DNA of 64,000 nt from Cherax quadricarinatus (taxonomy: Eukaryota > Arthropoda > Malacostraca > Decapoda > Parastacidae), in contig NC_091301.1 of NCBI RefSeq assembly GCF_038502225.1, positions 22,884,508 through 22,948,507 of the forward strand. Direction: 5' to 3'. How positions within the stretch are numbered: the stretch's first letter is position 1; each line of letters starts with the position of its first letter. The notes under the pieces were generated by a model that searched no databases, was not told the DNA's origin, and saw only the letters and a list, made by a program, of their open reading frames with translations. This document shows, in pieces, positions 1-10,452 of the stretch. The position numbers were made by a program, and so were the translations under genes.

Positions 1-297
1 GTACATTTTTCCCATTTGGATTGGCCACCTGGCGTGGGAACTCCAACATTGGAATTTTTTCATAATCACCAATTAATTCATCTCACCTGTTAATGAATTC
101 CTCAGGCAGAGTTTCATCCCAAGCACATTTAAGCTTCCATGCCTCTTGCATTAATTATTTATCTCTTATAGTAAGGGGTGACACTAAACCTAGTGGATCA
201 AAACATTTGGAAACTTCAACAAACAAGACTCTCTTAGTTAATTTATTGGGCATACTGTAATTATTAGGTTTTAACATTAACAAATCCCTCTCAGTAT
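1..297 (-). pseudogene. BEL/Pao pol continuation after frameshift
   Basis: After the reverse transcriptase frame closes, pol homology continues one base out of phase. It starts with WDTERD and includes FDPLGLVSPLTI, a hallmark of the BEL/Pao region between RT and RNase H (usually FDPLGLL.P.TI). Two stops interrupt this frame, TAA at 155-157 and TGA at 83-85. The segment leaves the window at base 1. Confidence 0.85.
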
Positions 298-1307
298 CCC
301 AAGTTACGTTTTGGTACTTCATCTCCAGGGTAATCTTTACTTATTTTGTTCTTTAATTTGGACGAATTACTATTCCATTCCCTCAGAGGCATATTTGCGC
401 TTTGCATTATTTTATTAGCCTCTCCATAAGTCATTAAAAGTTCCTCTTCAGTTGACGTCACACCCAGGAAATTGTCCAAATAAAATTGTTTGCTCATTAC
501 TTTACTCAATAGACTTTCCATACGTTTAAGGTGTGCATTTATCGTTGCTTGAAGTAGGAACGGACTGGATGTAGGACCAAATAATACGCTCCTAAAGCGA
601 AAGGTTTTCAGAGGGCTAAGTGGGTCAATAGGATTCTCAGGCCATAAGAAGCGGGCACAGTCCCGGTCAGCCTCTTGTAAACCCACTCTTAGGAAAGCTT
701 TACTTATGTCAGCCGTAAAGGCATAATTCTTCATCCTGAAATTTAATAAGATATCTCCTAATTTTTCCGTCAACGACGGACCTGTCATCAAACAGTCATT
801 TAAACTAGGTACATTTTTGTTACTCCTGGCACTACAATTAAACACAATCCTCAGAGGAGTGGTCTTAGAATCCTTCTTCACTCTGAGGTGTGGCAAATAG
901 TGACCATAAATTTTGGCTTGCTCAGGAGGCACCTCTTCTTTAAATTTATTAATTAATTGTTCAGCAATTATATCATTATAGGCAGTTAACAATTCTGGTG
1001 TCTTACTCAGTTCGCGGAGCTGAGCCTTTAACTGTCCATATGCCATTCTGTAATTAGTGGGCAATTCTGGATGGTTCAGTCTCCACGGAAGTCGTACCCA
1101 GTATTGTCCAGATTCAAATTTTACATCTCTCAGGTATTGTTCCTGAGTAAAAGAATCGTCTGGACTTTCTTCATTTACATTTATTCCAATGCTGTCTAAT
1201 TCCCACAATTTATGCACTGGTTCAACACCATCCTCTATGGAAGAATTATACTGGGGCACGATTTCATGAGTAAGACACACAGTTATGGTATTTGTAGTTT
1301 TCTCTAG
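291..1307 (-). pseudogene. BEL/Pao reverse transcriptase with mutated YxDD
   Basis: The open frame runs from just after the TGA at 1308-1310 to a TGA at 291-293. Visible features in order are VHKLWELDSIGI (typical of the start of Pao pol), Y.VRLPW, the fingers YGHYLPHLRV and RIVFNCSA, palm motif A in FTADISKAFLRVGL, motif B region FGPTSSPFLLQATINAHL, and motif C in FYLDNFLGV. The family motif C is YVDD. Here the second catalytic aspartate is asparagine, a change reachable by one base, so polymerase activity should be lost. Near 295 the homology shifts to another frame. It is a dead reverse transcriptase remnant. Confidence 0.9.
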
Positions 1308-1982
1308 TCATGAATTATTATTACGAGGAATCCTACCATACATTACATGGCCTCCTGCAGTCTTCAAAAGGGTGACACCACATTTCTTCACCATACCCTT
1401 TACAAAGGAGGCATAATAGTCACTACCTATCAAAATATTTATTGGGCCTACAGAATCATCACTTACACCAGAAGGTGCTAAATTTACATTATGTGAAAGT
1501 CTTTCTGTAGCTTTACTAACCCCTACTGTAGATATTTTCTCTGGAAGTCTATCTACAATTACTGCATTAACACGTTTTTTCTCATTGCCCAACCTGACAG
1601 TTACATAAACAGTGTCATACAATTGAGACCTTTTATCTGAGAGAAAACCAGATAATTTTAGAGTTGTATGATCTCCCATTTATACCTTCATTCTATCAAG
1701 ACATTTACGTTTAATGAAAGTACGCTGGGATCCCTGGTCCAATAATGCAGTTACATTTTTTGATTTATGCCTTTTATCATCAATTTTTACCTGTAACACA
1801 GGTAAGGCTACTTCAGCAAAACCATCATTATTAACATTAGCAGCAATTTTTACATTAGCTACTGTTGTGTCAGGATTGTCAACAATATCATTATTATCAA
1901 CATTATCGTATAGACCCTTACACTTGACTATATGGTATCTTCCTTTGTGACATTGATAACAGTTGTTAATTTGGCATGACAA
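1308..1982 (-). pseudogene. BEL/Pao aspartic protease region (DUF1758) with in-frame stop
   Basis: The first part carries the last zinc knuckle and then VTALLDQGSQRTFIKR, the retropepsin-like active-site motif (usually ALLDSGSQ.SFI), with catalytic Asp in LLDQG. After a TAA at 1680-1682 the same frame continues with a beta-rich segment containing PINILIGSDYY, the typical DUF1758 end motif (ILIG.D). A TGA at 1308-1310 closes this part, again in frame with the reverse transcriptase that follows. In the family this enzyme cuts the polyprotein. The active-site Ser is Gln here, and two nonsense codons separate protease halves and pol. Confidence 0.87.
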
Positions 1983-2311
1983 ACCTTTACATTGTGATTA
2001 CCAAGACATCTGATACATCTGTCAAGTTCCTCCACTCTTTCAGCTTTATCATTCCATGAATTGTATGCATTGCAATTCTTAGAAAAATGAGTACCCTTGC
2101 AGAAAAGACAATCTCTCTTTTCTTTGACTGGTTTCTTATTAACTGGGCTACTCTTAGGAGGGTACTTATTCTTCTTACCTTGTGGAGAATCATTATTTCT
2201 GATTCCTGCTACTTGATATGCACCTATGCAGCTATTTTTAGGAAATGAATTTTGATTGTTACCATTGGGATCATTTTTCCCTTTGTGAAACTTGACAGAT
2301 ACTTCAGTCAT
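1928..2311 (-). pseudogene. BEL/Pao zinc-knuckle segment in a shifted frame
   Basis: This 127-residue frame continues the gag region in another phase. It begins at an ATG overlapping the gag stop codon. It carries two Cys-His knuckles of form CX2CX3HX4C: CLFCKGTHFSKNC and, about 30 residues later, CIRCLGNHNVKVC. The stretch before them is Asn, Lys and Pro rich. Such knuckles bind element RNA in Pao and other LTR elements. The third knuckle (CYQCHKGRYHIVKC) lies in the original gag frame from about 1980 down, so a second frame change falls near 1985. The two changes compensate each other, which suggests two indels, although programmed frameshifting at the ATG/TGA overlap cannot be excluded. 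Confidence 0.82.
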
Positions 2312-3236
2312 TATGTGTTGTATCTTTAAAATGAGTTAGTTGGCTGATCTGCAAATGAACAATTAATTCTTGTAGACCTAGTCTTATTTCCTCCAGACCA
2401 AAATAACCTTTGTGATACCCATTTGTTTTATAGCTTAATTTATTCTGTACCATGGCACTCAATAACCAGTCTGATTCCTTCAGAATATATTTATTACTTA
2501 AAGTTTTGAGAATGCTCTCCAGTTTAACTCTAAACTGCTGTAAACCTTTGTAAGTGTAATCTGGAGATTTTAAATTAACAATGATATTCACTAGATCCAA
2601 CGTACTTTGTTCTATATTACCATAAGTGACTTTCAACAAGTCAACTGCTTCCTTGTAAGAGTCATCTACATTGGGAAAGGCTTGTATGAGTATGTGAGCA
2701 TCTCCTCTTACCTGTCCTTTGAGGTAAAATAATTTAGTTACACAGGCTAGGTCACTCCTATCATGCACAGCTGCTTTAAAAATTGACCAAAACTCCTCCG
2801 AATTTTCTTCTGGATTAAATACAGGTAAACATAATTCTGGGAGTTTTGGCAAAGACATCTTATTTGTTGGAGCACACTGATTAACTGCCTGGTTTACACA
2901 TTTTAATTTATTCAAGACCTGACTTTTACAAGAAAGAATCTTTTCTTCTAATTCATAATACTGATTAATCATAAGATCTACTTCAGTCTCATCTACACAG
3001 TTTAATAACAAATCTCCTTCATATTTGTTGTAATATAATTTATATGAATCATATCTATTCCCTAAATCATCTAAATACAATTTTAAATCATCAGTATTCA
3101 CAGTTTCTTGATTCATTAATTCCAAACATTTATTATATGCCTTGGTTACATGACCTTTTCTGGCCTGTAGTGATGCTTTTTTTGCTCTATATTCCATATG
3201 TTTGTCTTCTATATTAATTTCCTCATTTTCAGCCAT
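2304..3236 (-). pseudogene. BEL/Pao gag-like protein (DUF1759 region)
   Basis: An open frame of 310 residues starts at the ATG at 3234-3236, the first Met of the element. Residues 1-130 are charged and helical, with likely coiled coil. Residues 135-235 carry LPKLPELCLPVFNPEE followed by EEFWSIFKAAVHD, FYLKGQVRGDA and VDLLKVTYGN. These match the DUF1759 gag domain of Pao-type elements, whose usual form has PxFxGD, W..F...F...VH and L...YL...L.G.A. In the family this protein packages element RNA into particles. The frame ends in TGA at 2304-2306, overlapping the next frame, which begins at 2311. The gag part may be intact, but it belongs to a broken polyprotein. Confidence 0.88.
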
Positions 3237-3247
3237 GATGCAATGTA

Positions 3248-3318
3248 TTACCTGGAGTTTACCTGGAGAGAGTTTCGGGGGTCAACGCCCCCGCGGCCCG
3301 GTCTGTGACCAGGCCTCC
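3248..3318 (-). mobile_element. Non-LTR 3' end fragment, 'cctggagtttacctgg' family
   Basis: This 71-bp piece matches the terminal sequence of the longer minus-strand copy at 45826-46590 and the short pieces at 24251-24394 and 56824-56884. The shared text includes tcaacgcccccgcggcccgg and gaccaggcctcc. It sits immediately upstream of the BEL/Pao gag start, so it is probably a later 5'-truncated insertion. Confidence 0.82.
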
Positions 3319-3701
3319 TTAGATTCAACTTAATTAATAACACTAATTACAACTTACAACACTGATACAACTTACTTTTGAATAAATCCTAGCCACTTGA
3401 GCTTAGCAATTACATGTAAGAAAATTATAATATAAATTTTAAATGTACATTAATACAAACCTTTAGCCAGACTTGTCTTATCAAAATTAATAGTATACAA
3501 ATTAATATAAATCCTTGCCAGAATTTGGCATAGCAAAATTAATATTATACACATTAATATAATTAGTTACAATTGGCTAATCCAAATTAATACTGTAATA
3601 ATTATAATCCACTACACATTAAGTAAATTTGTGAACTTACCATCCACCTCCTGTCATTTCATATATAATTATTAAGTAATTAACTAATTAATGACTTCAC
3701 T

Positions 3702-3770
3702 AATTACATCCAGTTCGAAGGACCAATGGGCAAATTAAATGTGGAAAATTGCATTTATCTGGATGTAATT
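3702..3770. repeat. Short inverted repeat, 12-bp perfect arms
   Basis: AATTACATCCAG at 3702-3713 is matched in reverse complement by CTGGATGTAATT at 3759-3770, with a 45-bp spacer. Function unknown. It may be the end structure of a small element or chance in AT-rich sequence. Confidence 0.6.
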
Positions 3771-4310
3771 TATAAGGTACATACCAGTAAATGGTAACAC
3801 AGATAATTATTATTCATCAAAGTTACTTAGACTAGTAGGAATTTGGGACACCTAGGTCATAAAAATGTCCCCCTTCGATACCTACAACTGTCATGTCCAC
3901 AAGTTGCTCTAGACCTATAATTACAAATGAAATGTACATACACACCAGGAATTCTGGTAAATATAAAAATTGGTGGACTGTATATTAAAATTAATGATAC
4001 TTATACACATTTATATAACAGAAGGAGAATATATCTTAATATCACTCACCAATCTGACTGGAGATCAAGGTGTATAATACTCAGAAAACCTCACTGTCTG
4101 TACATGAAAATAACACTGGCCAGAGTTACAACATAAACAGACTTATCTGAGGTTCCTGGAGCTGTCTTGTCCAGTCGCCTGATATCTCAAGTTATGCAGG
4201 AATGCACATCCAACAATTTCGGCTCCTATTTGAGAGGTGTCAGCCCAATTTAACCTCTAGAGCACGAAAATTCTTCCGATTATTCACTAACGTTTGTGTT
4301 GACTAGTTTA

Positions 4311-4344
4311 AACATGGCGAGTCTCCTCTGCGCAGGCGCAGAGT
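4311..4344. promoter_or_regulatory. Candidate NRF-1-like and YY1-like sites in a GC palindrome
   Basis: AACATGGCG resembles the YY1 consensus. It is followed by CTCTGCGCAGGCGCAGAG, an 8-bp-arm palindrome that contains TGCGCAGGCGCA, close to the NRF-1 palindrome. The surrounding DNA is AT-rich, so the GC island stands out. It lies about 1.1 kb upstream of the BEL/Pao gag start and could be its promoter or an orphan host promoter. Inference only. Confidence 0.35.
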
Positions 4345-4455
4345 TTCCCATTTTTTTATAAAAATTTTTATTAAATACAGTATGGCCATCTATTTACATA
4401 TAACTACTGTATTTCTGGAAAATATATACAATATTTTCCACAATAATCGTCATGA

Positions 4456-4545
4456 ACATCATGAACATCATCATCATCATCATCATCCTCATCATCATCA
4501 TCATCAACATCAACATCATCATCATTATCATCTTCATCATCTTCC
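4456..4545 (+). repeat. (CAT)n microsatellite
   Basis: Imperfect CAT/ATC trinucleotide repeats run through this stretch. The short histidine-rich open frame across it is a by-product. Confidence 0.9.
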
Positions 4546-4957
4546 TCGTTGTCATGAACTTCATCCTAGTACTGTATGTTTCACATATGAAAGATTCGAG
4601 TCATATCAACAGATAAACTGTAAGCGAAAAGTTTAAGTAAAATTCAAGTAAAAATAAATACTTGTAAAAAATATAATTTGCTTTTAGTTACGGGTACATA
4701 ATTAACGCTACTGTAAATTTTAAGGCACAAATTCCTGATAATTATTAATTTTCTTTTAACCCCTACATCAGTGGCAATAGAAATGACGTAGCTGTTGGCA
4801 AAAGTTTATTTGAGCTGCAAGTCAGTGTCCACAGACACAAAGAATTCCACCCAAAACTTTCACTTGTTAGGAGTGTAGGTATGACTTGTTGGCAGAGTCA
4901 CACTCAGCATCAAGATCTCACTAACTCTGGGTATTACAACGGTAACGATATACCGAC
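4546..4957. other. Spacer, no feature recognised
   Basis: AT-rich unique-looking sequence with no coding or structural signal I could support. Confidence 0.6.
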
Positions 4958-5000
4958 TGTAAATAAGACACAATACAGGTTATGACATTTGACTGAGAAA

Positions 5001-5040
5001 ATGTTTTGTCCACCAGGGGACTATTAATTCATCTTCATCA
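5001..5040 (-). ncRNA. Degenerate hammerhead-ribozyme-like motif
   Basis: The minus strand reads GTGATGAAG, then a short AT insertion, then GTCC-CCTGGT-GGAC as a hairpin, then AAAAC. Relative to CTGATGA-hairpin-GAAAC, the first C and the G of GAAA are lost and the core and hairpin are separated. It is likely inactive. Confidence 0.5.
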
Positions 5041-5071
5041 CTTGATGAAGTCCCCTGGTGAACGTAACGTC
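5041..5071 (+). ncRNA. Degenerate hammerhead-ribozyme-like motif
   Basis: The plus strand reads CTTGATGAAG, then TCCCCTGGTGAA, then CGTAACGTC. It keeps TGATGA and the terminal ACGTC, but GAAA is mutated to GTAA and the stem II hairpin is imperfect. It forms the right half of the inverted pair. Confidence 0.5.
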
Positions 5072-5225
5072 TCCACAATAATGTATCATAATCTGTGTGC
5101 CTTATTTACACATTAACTCTTCCTATTCCTTCAAGACATACCAGTACCTTTAGTGGTGGAGTGATGTTGCTACATTATGAACGGAATCAGCCATAACTTC
5201 AAGACTATTACATTGTGGTATGATT

Positions 5226-5393
5226 AGGTATCTTTATTCCGAAAAGTTCGTCTACACGATAGGCTTCTTCAGTTGAATACAGAGGCAACAGAAACAGTAG
5301 AGATGTGAAGTTGATGTAATCAGTCCATCGCCCTGGAAGACGTAGTTTTTAGGTGGTCAGTCCCTTAGCCTGGAGAAGAGTTCTGCTCCATGA
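5226..5393 (-). mobile_element. Hammerhead-like repeat family A, copy 1
   Basis: Homologous to 16229-16430 and 52240-52450. All three share, on the minus strand, a block with ctccaggct.agggactgac, then ...ttcaactgaagaagcc-type sequence, then the hammerhead-like hairpin. The core at 5240-5272 reads CTGAAGA-A, a GCCTATCGTGTAGAC hairpin, then GAAC (expected GAAAC). It is followed by GGAATAAAGATACC, the block seen after other hammerhead-like motifs here. Confidence 0.7.
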
Positions 5394-5439
5394 CGATGAT
5401 GATGACAACGAGGAATATGATGACGATGATGATCATCGT

Positions 5440-5645
5440 TGTCATGATCATCATTATCCTCCTCGTTGTCATGATCATCATTATCCTCCTCGTTGTCATG
5501 ATCATCATTATCCTCCTCGTTGTCATGATCATCATTATCCTCCTCGGTGTCATGATCATCATTATCCTCCTCGTTGTCATGATCATCATTATCCTCCTCG
5601 TTGTCATGATCATCATTATCCTCCTCGTTGTCATGATCATCGCCG
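5440..5645 (+). repeat. 27-bp minisatellite, about 7.5 copies
   Basis: The unit contains gtcatgatcatcattatcc followed by tcctcgtt and repeats almost perfectly. Because 27 is divisible by three, open frames run across it on both strands. These are not genes. Confidence 0.93.
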
Positions 5646-6420
5646 TCTTCCTCTATTTCCCTCTATTGTGTTTTACTGTTGCTCAGATGTTCCTCCTTCG
5701 CCTCTGGAGTCCTTTATGTATTTAACAAAATCTTTCCTTCCTAATTCTTTCCCCCATCTCTCAATCCTTCCAGCTTTGCATCTATCAATCCCTTCCTTTG
5801 TTCTTCCCTCCTTCATTCCCTTTCTCCCTTCCCCTTCATTCCCTTCTCCCCCCCCCCGTTCCCTGTATCCATCCCTCATTCATTAATCCCTGACTTAGGC
5901 CCACTGACTGTTAGTCCCTCCCACCCCTCTCATTCCCTTCCTGCCTCTCCATTCATTTCTCCCTCCTTCCCTCTCTGCCTCCTCCGTCCCTCCATCAGAG
6001 TAGGAAAGAGTCACGGCTCGCTTGGTGAGTAGTAATTCCTGTGATATGCTTTGTTGCATGTGATGGTGAACGGATTAATTGTTCGAACACCTCCCTGACA
6101 CCGTCAGTTCATGTGACCTTCCCTCTCTGTATGTTTTCTTCCCTTCCTCCCTTTGACGTTTCTTCCCTCTTTGTTGACCTCCATTCGCGTATTTCCTACC
6201 CCTGTGATCTTACCTGCCTCCCTCCCTTACACTTTCCATCTTTCTCGGTGATCCCACACTTCCTGTGATCTTCTTTGCCTCTCACTTATTTCATTCCCTG
6301 CCCTCCTCTCTTCTTGTGACTTCCTCGCTCACTGTGGATTTTCCTTTCTTGCTATGGCATTCCCTCTCTCAAAGTGACCTTCCCTCCTACTGACTCCAAA
6401 GTGAGTACAAATAGCATAGG
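5646..6420. other. Pyrimidine-rich spacer
   Basis: Mostly C and T with loose CCTTCC and CTTCCCTC motifs. No gene or clean tandem unit was found. Short open frames reflect composition. Confidence 0.6.
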
Positions 6421-6861
6421 CTAGGCGTTGATGGGCGGGAAACATGTCGAAGGATAGGCGATGACAATGTTAGTAGCAGACGGTGGGTTGGGAGGAACTG
6501 GAAGGGTTTTGAGGATTTGTAGAAAGAAGGGAAAAAGAGGAAGAAGCCACTCGTAGCAAGACATATCCTTTAATAAATGTCTAAGCTGCACAAGTGTATC
6601 ATTTGCCATAAAATAACTGAGCCATCAAGTAGGAACAAGATGACTGACGTGGTTCTGGCAAACTGGGAAATACTTATCACCAGTCTCGAGGTTGGGGAAG
6701 TACTTAGGAAAAGCGATCTCAGCTCTGTTTATTTTAATATTTTCTGTGTAAATTCTGATGACAAGTGTTGACTAGGATAACCAGCCTAGAGACAGCCTAG
6801 CCAGCGTGAGACGTAAATGGTTTGATAATAACAGACACTTATGTACAAATTAATTACAGAA
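6421..6861. other. Spacer, no feature recognised
   Basis: Two short overlapping open frames lie here on opposite strands, without any recognisable domain. Confidence 0.5.
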
Positions 6862-6889
6862 CACGTTTCTCCACCAGTGATTTCTTCAG
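6862..6889 (-). ncRNA. Hammerhead-ribozyme-like motif
   Basis: The minus strand reads CTGAAGA-A, then TCACTGGTGGA (weak hairpin), then GAAACGTG. The core CTGANGA and GAAAC are both intact. It is followed by an AATTAATTTGTACATAAG segment and GTGTCT, the conserved downstream pattern of the other copies. Confidence 0.6.
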
Positions 6890-6897
6890 TTTTCATA

Positions 6898-6899
<2 letters not shown>

Positions 6900-6978
<79 letters not shown>
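6900..6978. repeat. (ATT)n microsatellite
   Basis: A nearly perfect trinucleotide run of about 26 units. Confidence 0.97.
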
Positions 6979-6980
<2 letters not shown>

Positions 6981-7229
6981 TCCCTTTGAGAGTTAAATCC
7001 TTATGAATCATACAGAGCATATAAAATGAGATTTGATCTTAATTGATCCCATATAGGTATATCATGTCCAGACAGACTGTGAGCAGCTCTCAATTATTTT
7101 GTATGACTGATTACCTAGTTACTGAGAATACCCACAACACACCCCGTGTAGGTTCCTGCTCTCCCAGCTCCTAACAAAAGACGACTAAGAAAGGCGTATT
7201 ATTGGTGGGACTGAGATGACATACAGCAA
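6979..7229. other. Spacer between microsatellites
   Basis: No recognisable feature. Confidence 0.5.
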
Positions 7230-7285
7230 TAGAGGACTACTACTACTATTATCACTACTTCTACTGCTACTATCACTACTACTAT

Positions 7286-7335
<50 letters not shown>

Positions 7336-7483
7336 TTACTACTACTACTACTATCACTGCTACTGCTACTATTACTATCACTATTATTACTACTGTCACT
7401 ATTATTATTATTATTATTACTACTACTACCACTACTTCTACTACTAATACTGCTACTATCACAACTACTACTATCACTATTAT

Positions 7484-7520
<37 letters not shown>

Positions 7521-7575
7521 ACTACTACTACTACTACTACTACTACAACAACTACTACTATTACTACTACTACTG

Positions 7576-7619
<44 letters not shown>

Positions 7620-7712
7620 GCTACTACCACTACCACTACTACTACCACTACTACTACTTCTGCCACTACTACTACTACAACTACTACTACTACTACTACT
7701 ACCACTACTACT
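7230..7712. repeat. (CTA)n-based compound trinucleotide microsatellite
   Basis: About 480 bp of CTA/TAC units with interruptions by CTG, ATT and CAC triplets. Poly-Leu, poly-Ser and poly-Val frames over it on both strands are by-products. Confidence 0.95.
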
Positions 7713-8035
7713 ACCGTCTCGCTGCATGTCAATTGGCTCCCTCCACTATGTATATATTCCTTCCGTATTTATCTCTGCACTAGGAAAGAGTAAGTCACTA
7801 GTTAGTTTTGACTGGGGCAACCGGTTAGGAACAACCTGGACTGACAACCAATTTAGGGATTAACCTGAGGGATACCTAACAAACAGCAATGTAGAGATTA
7901 CCAGTGTGATGTCAAACCACTGCACAAGCTGGGTATATTCCTGGACACAGAAAAGCCAGATTAAACGAAAGGGAAGTTATATGGGTAGGAAGACTGGTAT
8001 GTAGATGTACTCAAAAGAGTAAAGATGGCCCCTTA
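7713..8035. other. Spacer, no feature recognised
   Basis: No coding homology could be supported here, although it precedes a non-LTR fragment on the plus strand and may be part of it. Confidence 0.5.
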
Positions 8036-8190
8036 CGATTGTCGTTAAATTTATCAAATTCTCAAAAAAGAGATAATACAAAAGCAAAACGAGAATACGA
8101 AATTAAAAAATGCAAAGGAATCTCGAAGCTTTTCAAAAAATATCGGACTAAGATTTGTCGAGAGATAGGTCTACTTAAATCAGACTTAGT
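8036..8190 (+). pseudogene. Non-LTR retrotransposon linker remnant
   Basis: The frame includes KAKREYEIKKCK followed by LFKKYRTKI and REIGLLKSD. This resembles the segment between endonuclease and reverse transcriptase in CR1/Jockey-type elements, usually AKREYE..+A..+K.NPK.FY.Y.+.K......IG.L. No endonuclease or palm motif is visible on either side, so it is a small isolated fragment. Confidence is limited by its length. Confidence 0.5.
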
Positions 8191-8529
8191 TGACAATCAT
8201 ATGGCGCGTCCCAGCCTGTTAATAACAGTCAGTATTTCACTGTTGTTAAGACAGTTTTTCTGACTTGTCTTGTGCGCTTAGTGGCTTCCCGTTTTATGTT
8301 CACGATTTAAAACTTTTTTTTATCGCCTTTGTTATATTTCATCTACTAGTGTTGTGATATGTTACAATTGGTTAATGTCTATTAATAAATGACAATCTAA
8401 ATTAACCCAAAGTAACGTAACCTAACCAAACTTAACTTTGTCAGGCTTAGTAGTAATCACTGGCTGACCCTATTACCCTAAGTATAACACGAACCTGACA
8501 GAAATGTCTCAAATTAGGTCAAAATATAT
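8191..8529. other. AT-rich spacer
   Basis: Contains one CCTAACC motif but no supported gene. Confidence 0.5.
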
Positions 8530-8908
8530 GGCGTGCTGAATAGGTAAAATGGTCAATTAGCAAGAACTCATTTAAAATTACGTCCTTTCTAAAATTTTCT
8601 CGTATACATTTAAAGATTTTTTTTCATTTATGTTAATGTAGAAATTAATTTTGCACCAAAAAAATAGAAAAACTTACCTAACCTTATTATAACAAGTTCA
8701 ATTTAATTTAGCCTAATCCAACTAAATATATTTTAAATAAGTTTACAATAATTTAATAATAAACAAACACAATGAAATATATTTTTTTCGTTAGGTTCAC
8801 AGTGATTTTTACGAAATTATTGCATACACAATTTTTCGCTTGCCTTATTCGGCAAGAAGAGCGTAGCTATTTATGCCAAAATCCCAAGTTTTACCTATTC
8901 GGCACGAC
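8530..8908 (+). mobile_element. Short element with GTCGTGCCGAATA-type inverted ends, copy 1
   Basis: This 379-bp sequence is closely similar to 63601-63989 in the same orientation, at roughly 85-90% by eye. The right end reads TATTCGGCACGAC, the reverse complement of the left end of copy 2 (GTCGTGCCGAATA). The left end of this copy is mutated. It has no coding capacity and abuts a long (TA)n tract, so it looks like a non-autonomous TA-targeting element. Confidence 0.8.
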
Positions 8909-9529
<621 letters not shown>

Positions 9530-9790
9530 CACCCACTTTTTTCATCCCGCCAAATTCCTTCACGTCACGTCCGGGGGTTATTCCCGCGTTTTACTTCCCG
9601 CCAAACTGTGTGGCGTCACGTCAGTAATTATTTCGCCAAATATTGGAGGTTATACCCGGTTTTCTTCCCGTCAACCGTCATCAGGTATATATTCACTTTT
9701 CATCCCGTTAAACGTCTTTATTTATTCCCATATTTCTCCTGCCAACAAAGCGTGTGGCGTGGCCGGTCATTCCTGGGCGTGCCGACAACA
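9530..9790. repeat. Degenerate tandem array with ttcccgccaaa motif
   Basis: Variants of ttcccgccaaa, gtggcgtcacgtc and gttattcccg recur at roughly 50-60 bp spacing about four to five times. It is a decayed minisatellite. Confidence 0.55.
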
Positions 9791-10452
9791 TTCATCCACT
9801 TGTCGGTGATCATTCTTGGAGAGCAGCAGGGAGTCCGCACCTGCAGTCACTCTGCTGCAGATATTACCATTGATTTTCAGATAATTTGGTGTGTATTAAA
9901 CTGAATCCCTCTTTACCCTGGTATGTTTGAGGGACGGGGGAGGGGGGAGTAATTTTTTTTGTTTGTGGACGTGAGAGCGTGGGTAAGACCGTGTGTGTGT
10001 GTTCTTGGGGGCATTGGTTCCAGCGTGAAATATTTTGGTGGGCATGGGGGTGTAAGCGTAGGTGGGTGTGAGGGTGGGCGTGTTTAGGGGGTATGGGGGA
10101 GGGAGTGATAGGGGTGCATGTGGGTAAGTGTTCTTCAGTTTTGGTACTCACCCTAAACTGTGTCCAGGGATGGCACATGACCTCAACCACTCACTCAGAG
10201 TTCAGGGTGGCACGATACTTATATCTCCTTATGTGCATTACTAGAGGGTGTCCAAGCTGGGTCTGTCTTCCCTATGATGGACCTTATAAGTGTCCTGTAC
10301 AGTGTCCTAGGTGATTCTTTGTATAGGTTCCTGAATGCTGGTCTAATGTTTTCCAGTCTTGCGTCTGTTGTAAATATTATCTTTATCTAGGGATAAATTT
10401 GTCATGATGCTAACTCTAAGGTCCTTTTCTGTCTTTAATACAACAAGCTCCT
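9791..10452. other. GT-rich spacer
   Basis: 10000-10130 is G-rich with loose GGGTGTG repeats. Otherwise nothing is recognisable. Confidence 0.5.

Larger units (their letters stand above)
1..3236 (-). mobile_element. Decayed BEL/Pao LTR retrotransposon, internal region
   Basis: Reading leftwards from 3236, the minus strand encodes a gag-like domain, CCHC zinc knuckles, a retropepsin-like region, a reverse transcriptase and the start of the connection region. This is the order of a BEL/Pao polyprotein. RNase H and integrase would lie left of base 1 and are not visible. The reading frame is broken at about 2308 and 1985 (frame changes), at 1680-1682 and 1308-1310 (in-frame stops) and again near 295. 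No LTR or primer-binding site could be identified to the right. The copy cannot encode a complete polyprotein. Confidence 0.93.
3319..4380. other. AT-rich spacer right of the BEL/Pao element
   Basis: No supported coding sequence lies here. Part could be the untranslated leader or LTR of the BEL/Pao copy, but no TG...CA ends or second LTR could be seen. The stretch includes a short inverted repeat (3702-3770) and a GC palindrome (4326-4343). Confidence 0.6.
4958..5110. mobile_element. Inverted pair of PLE-type termini with hammerhead-like cores
   Basis: The left arm (4958-5022) and right arm (5049-5110) are diverged inverted copies. Each ends in the block TTATTTACA and each contains the stem-loop core GTCCCCTGGTG. 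Read on its own strand, each arm resembles the conserved end of Penelope-like elements: hammerhead-like core, ACGTCTCC, AATA-rich segment, then GTGTCTTA. The spacer between them is about 26 bp. Confidence 0.65.

Noticed and set aside
5353..5886. 177-codon frame with RCHDHHYPP repeats
   Set aside because: The repeat part is the 27-bp minisatellite and the rest is pyrimidine-rich spacer.
7199..7863. Poly-Ser, poly-Val and poly-Leu open frames
   Set aside because: They are translations of the (CTA)n compound microsatellite in several frames at once.
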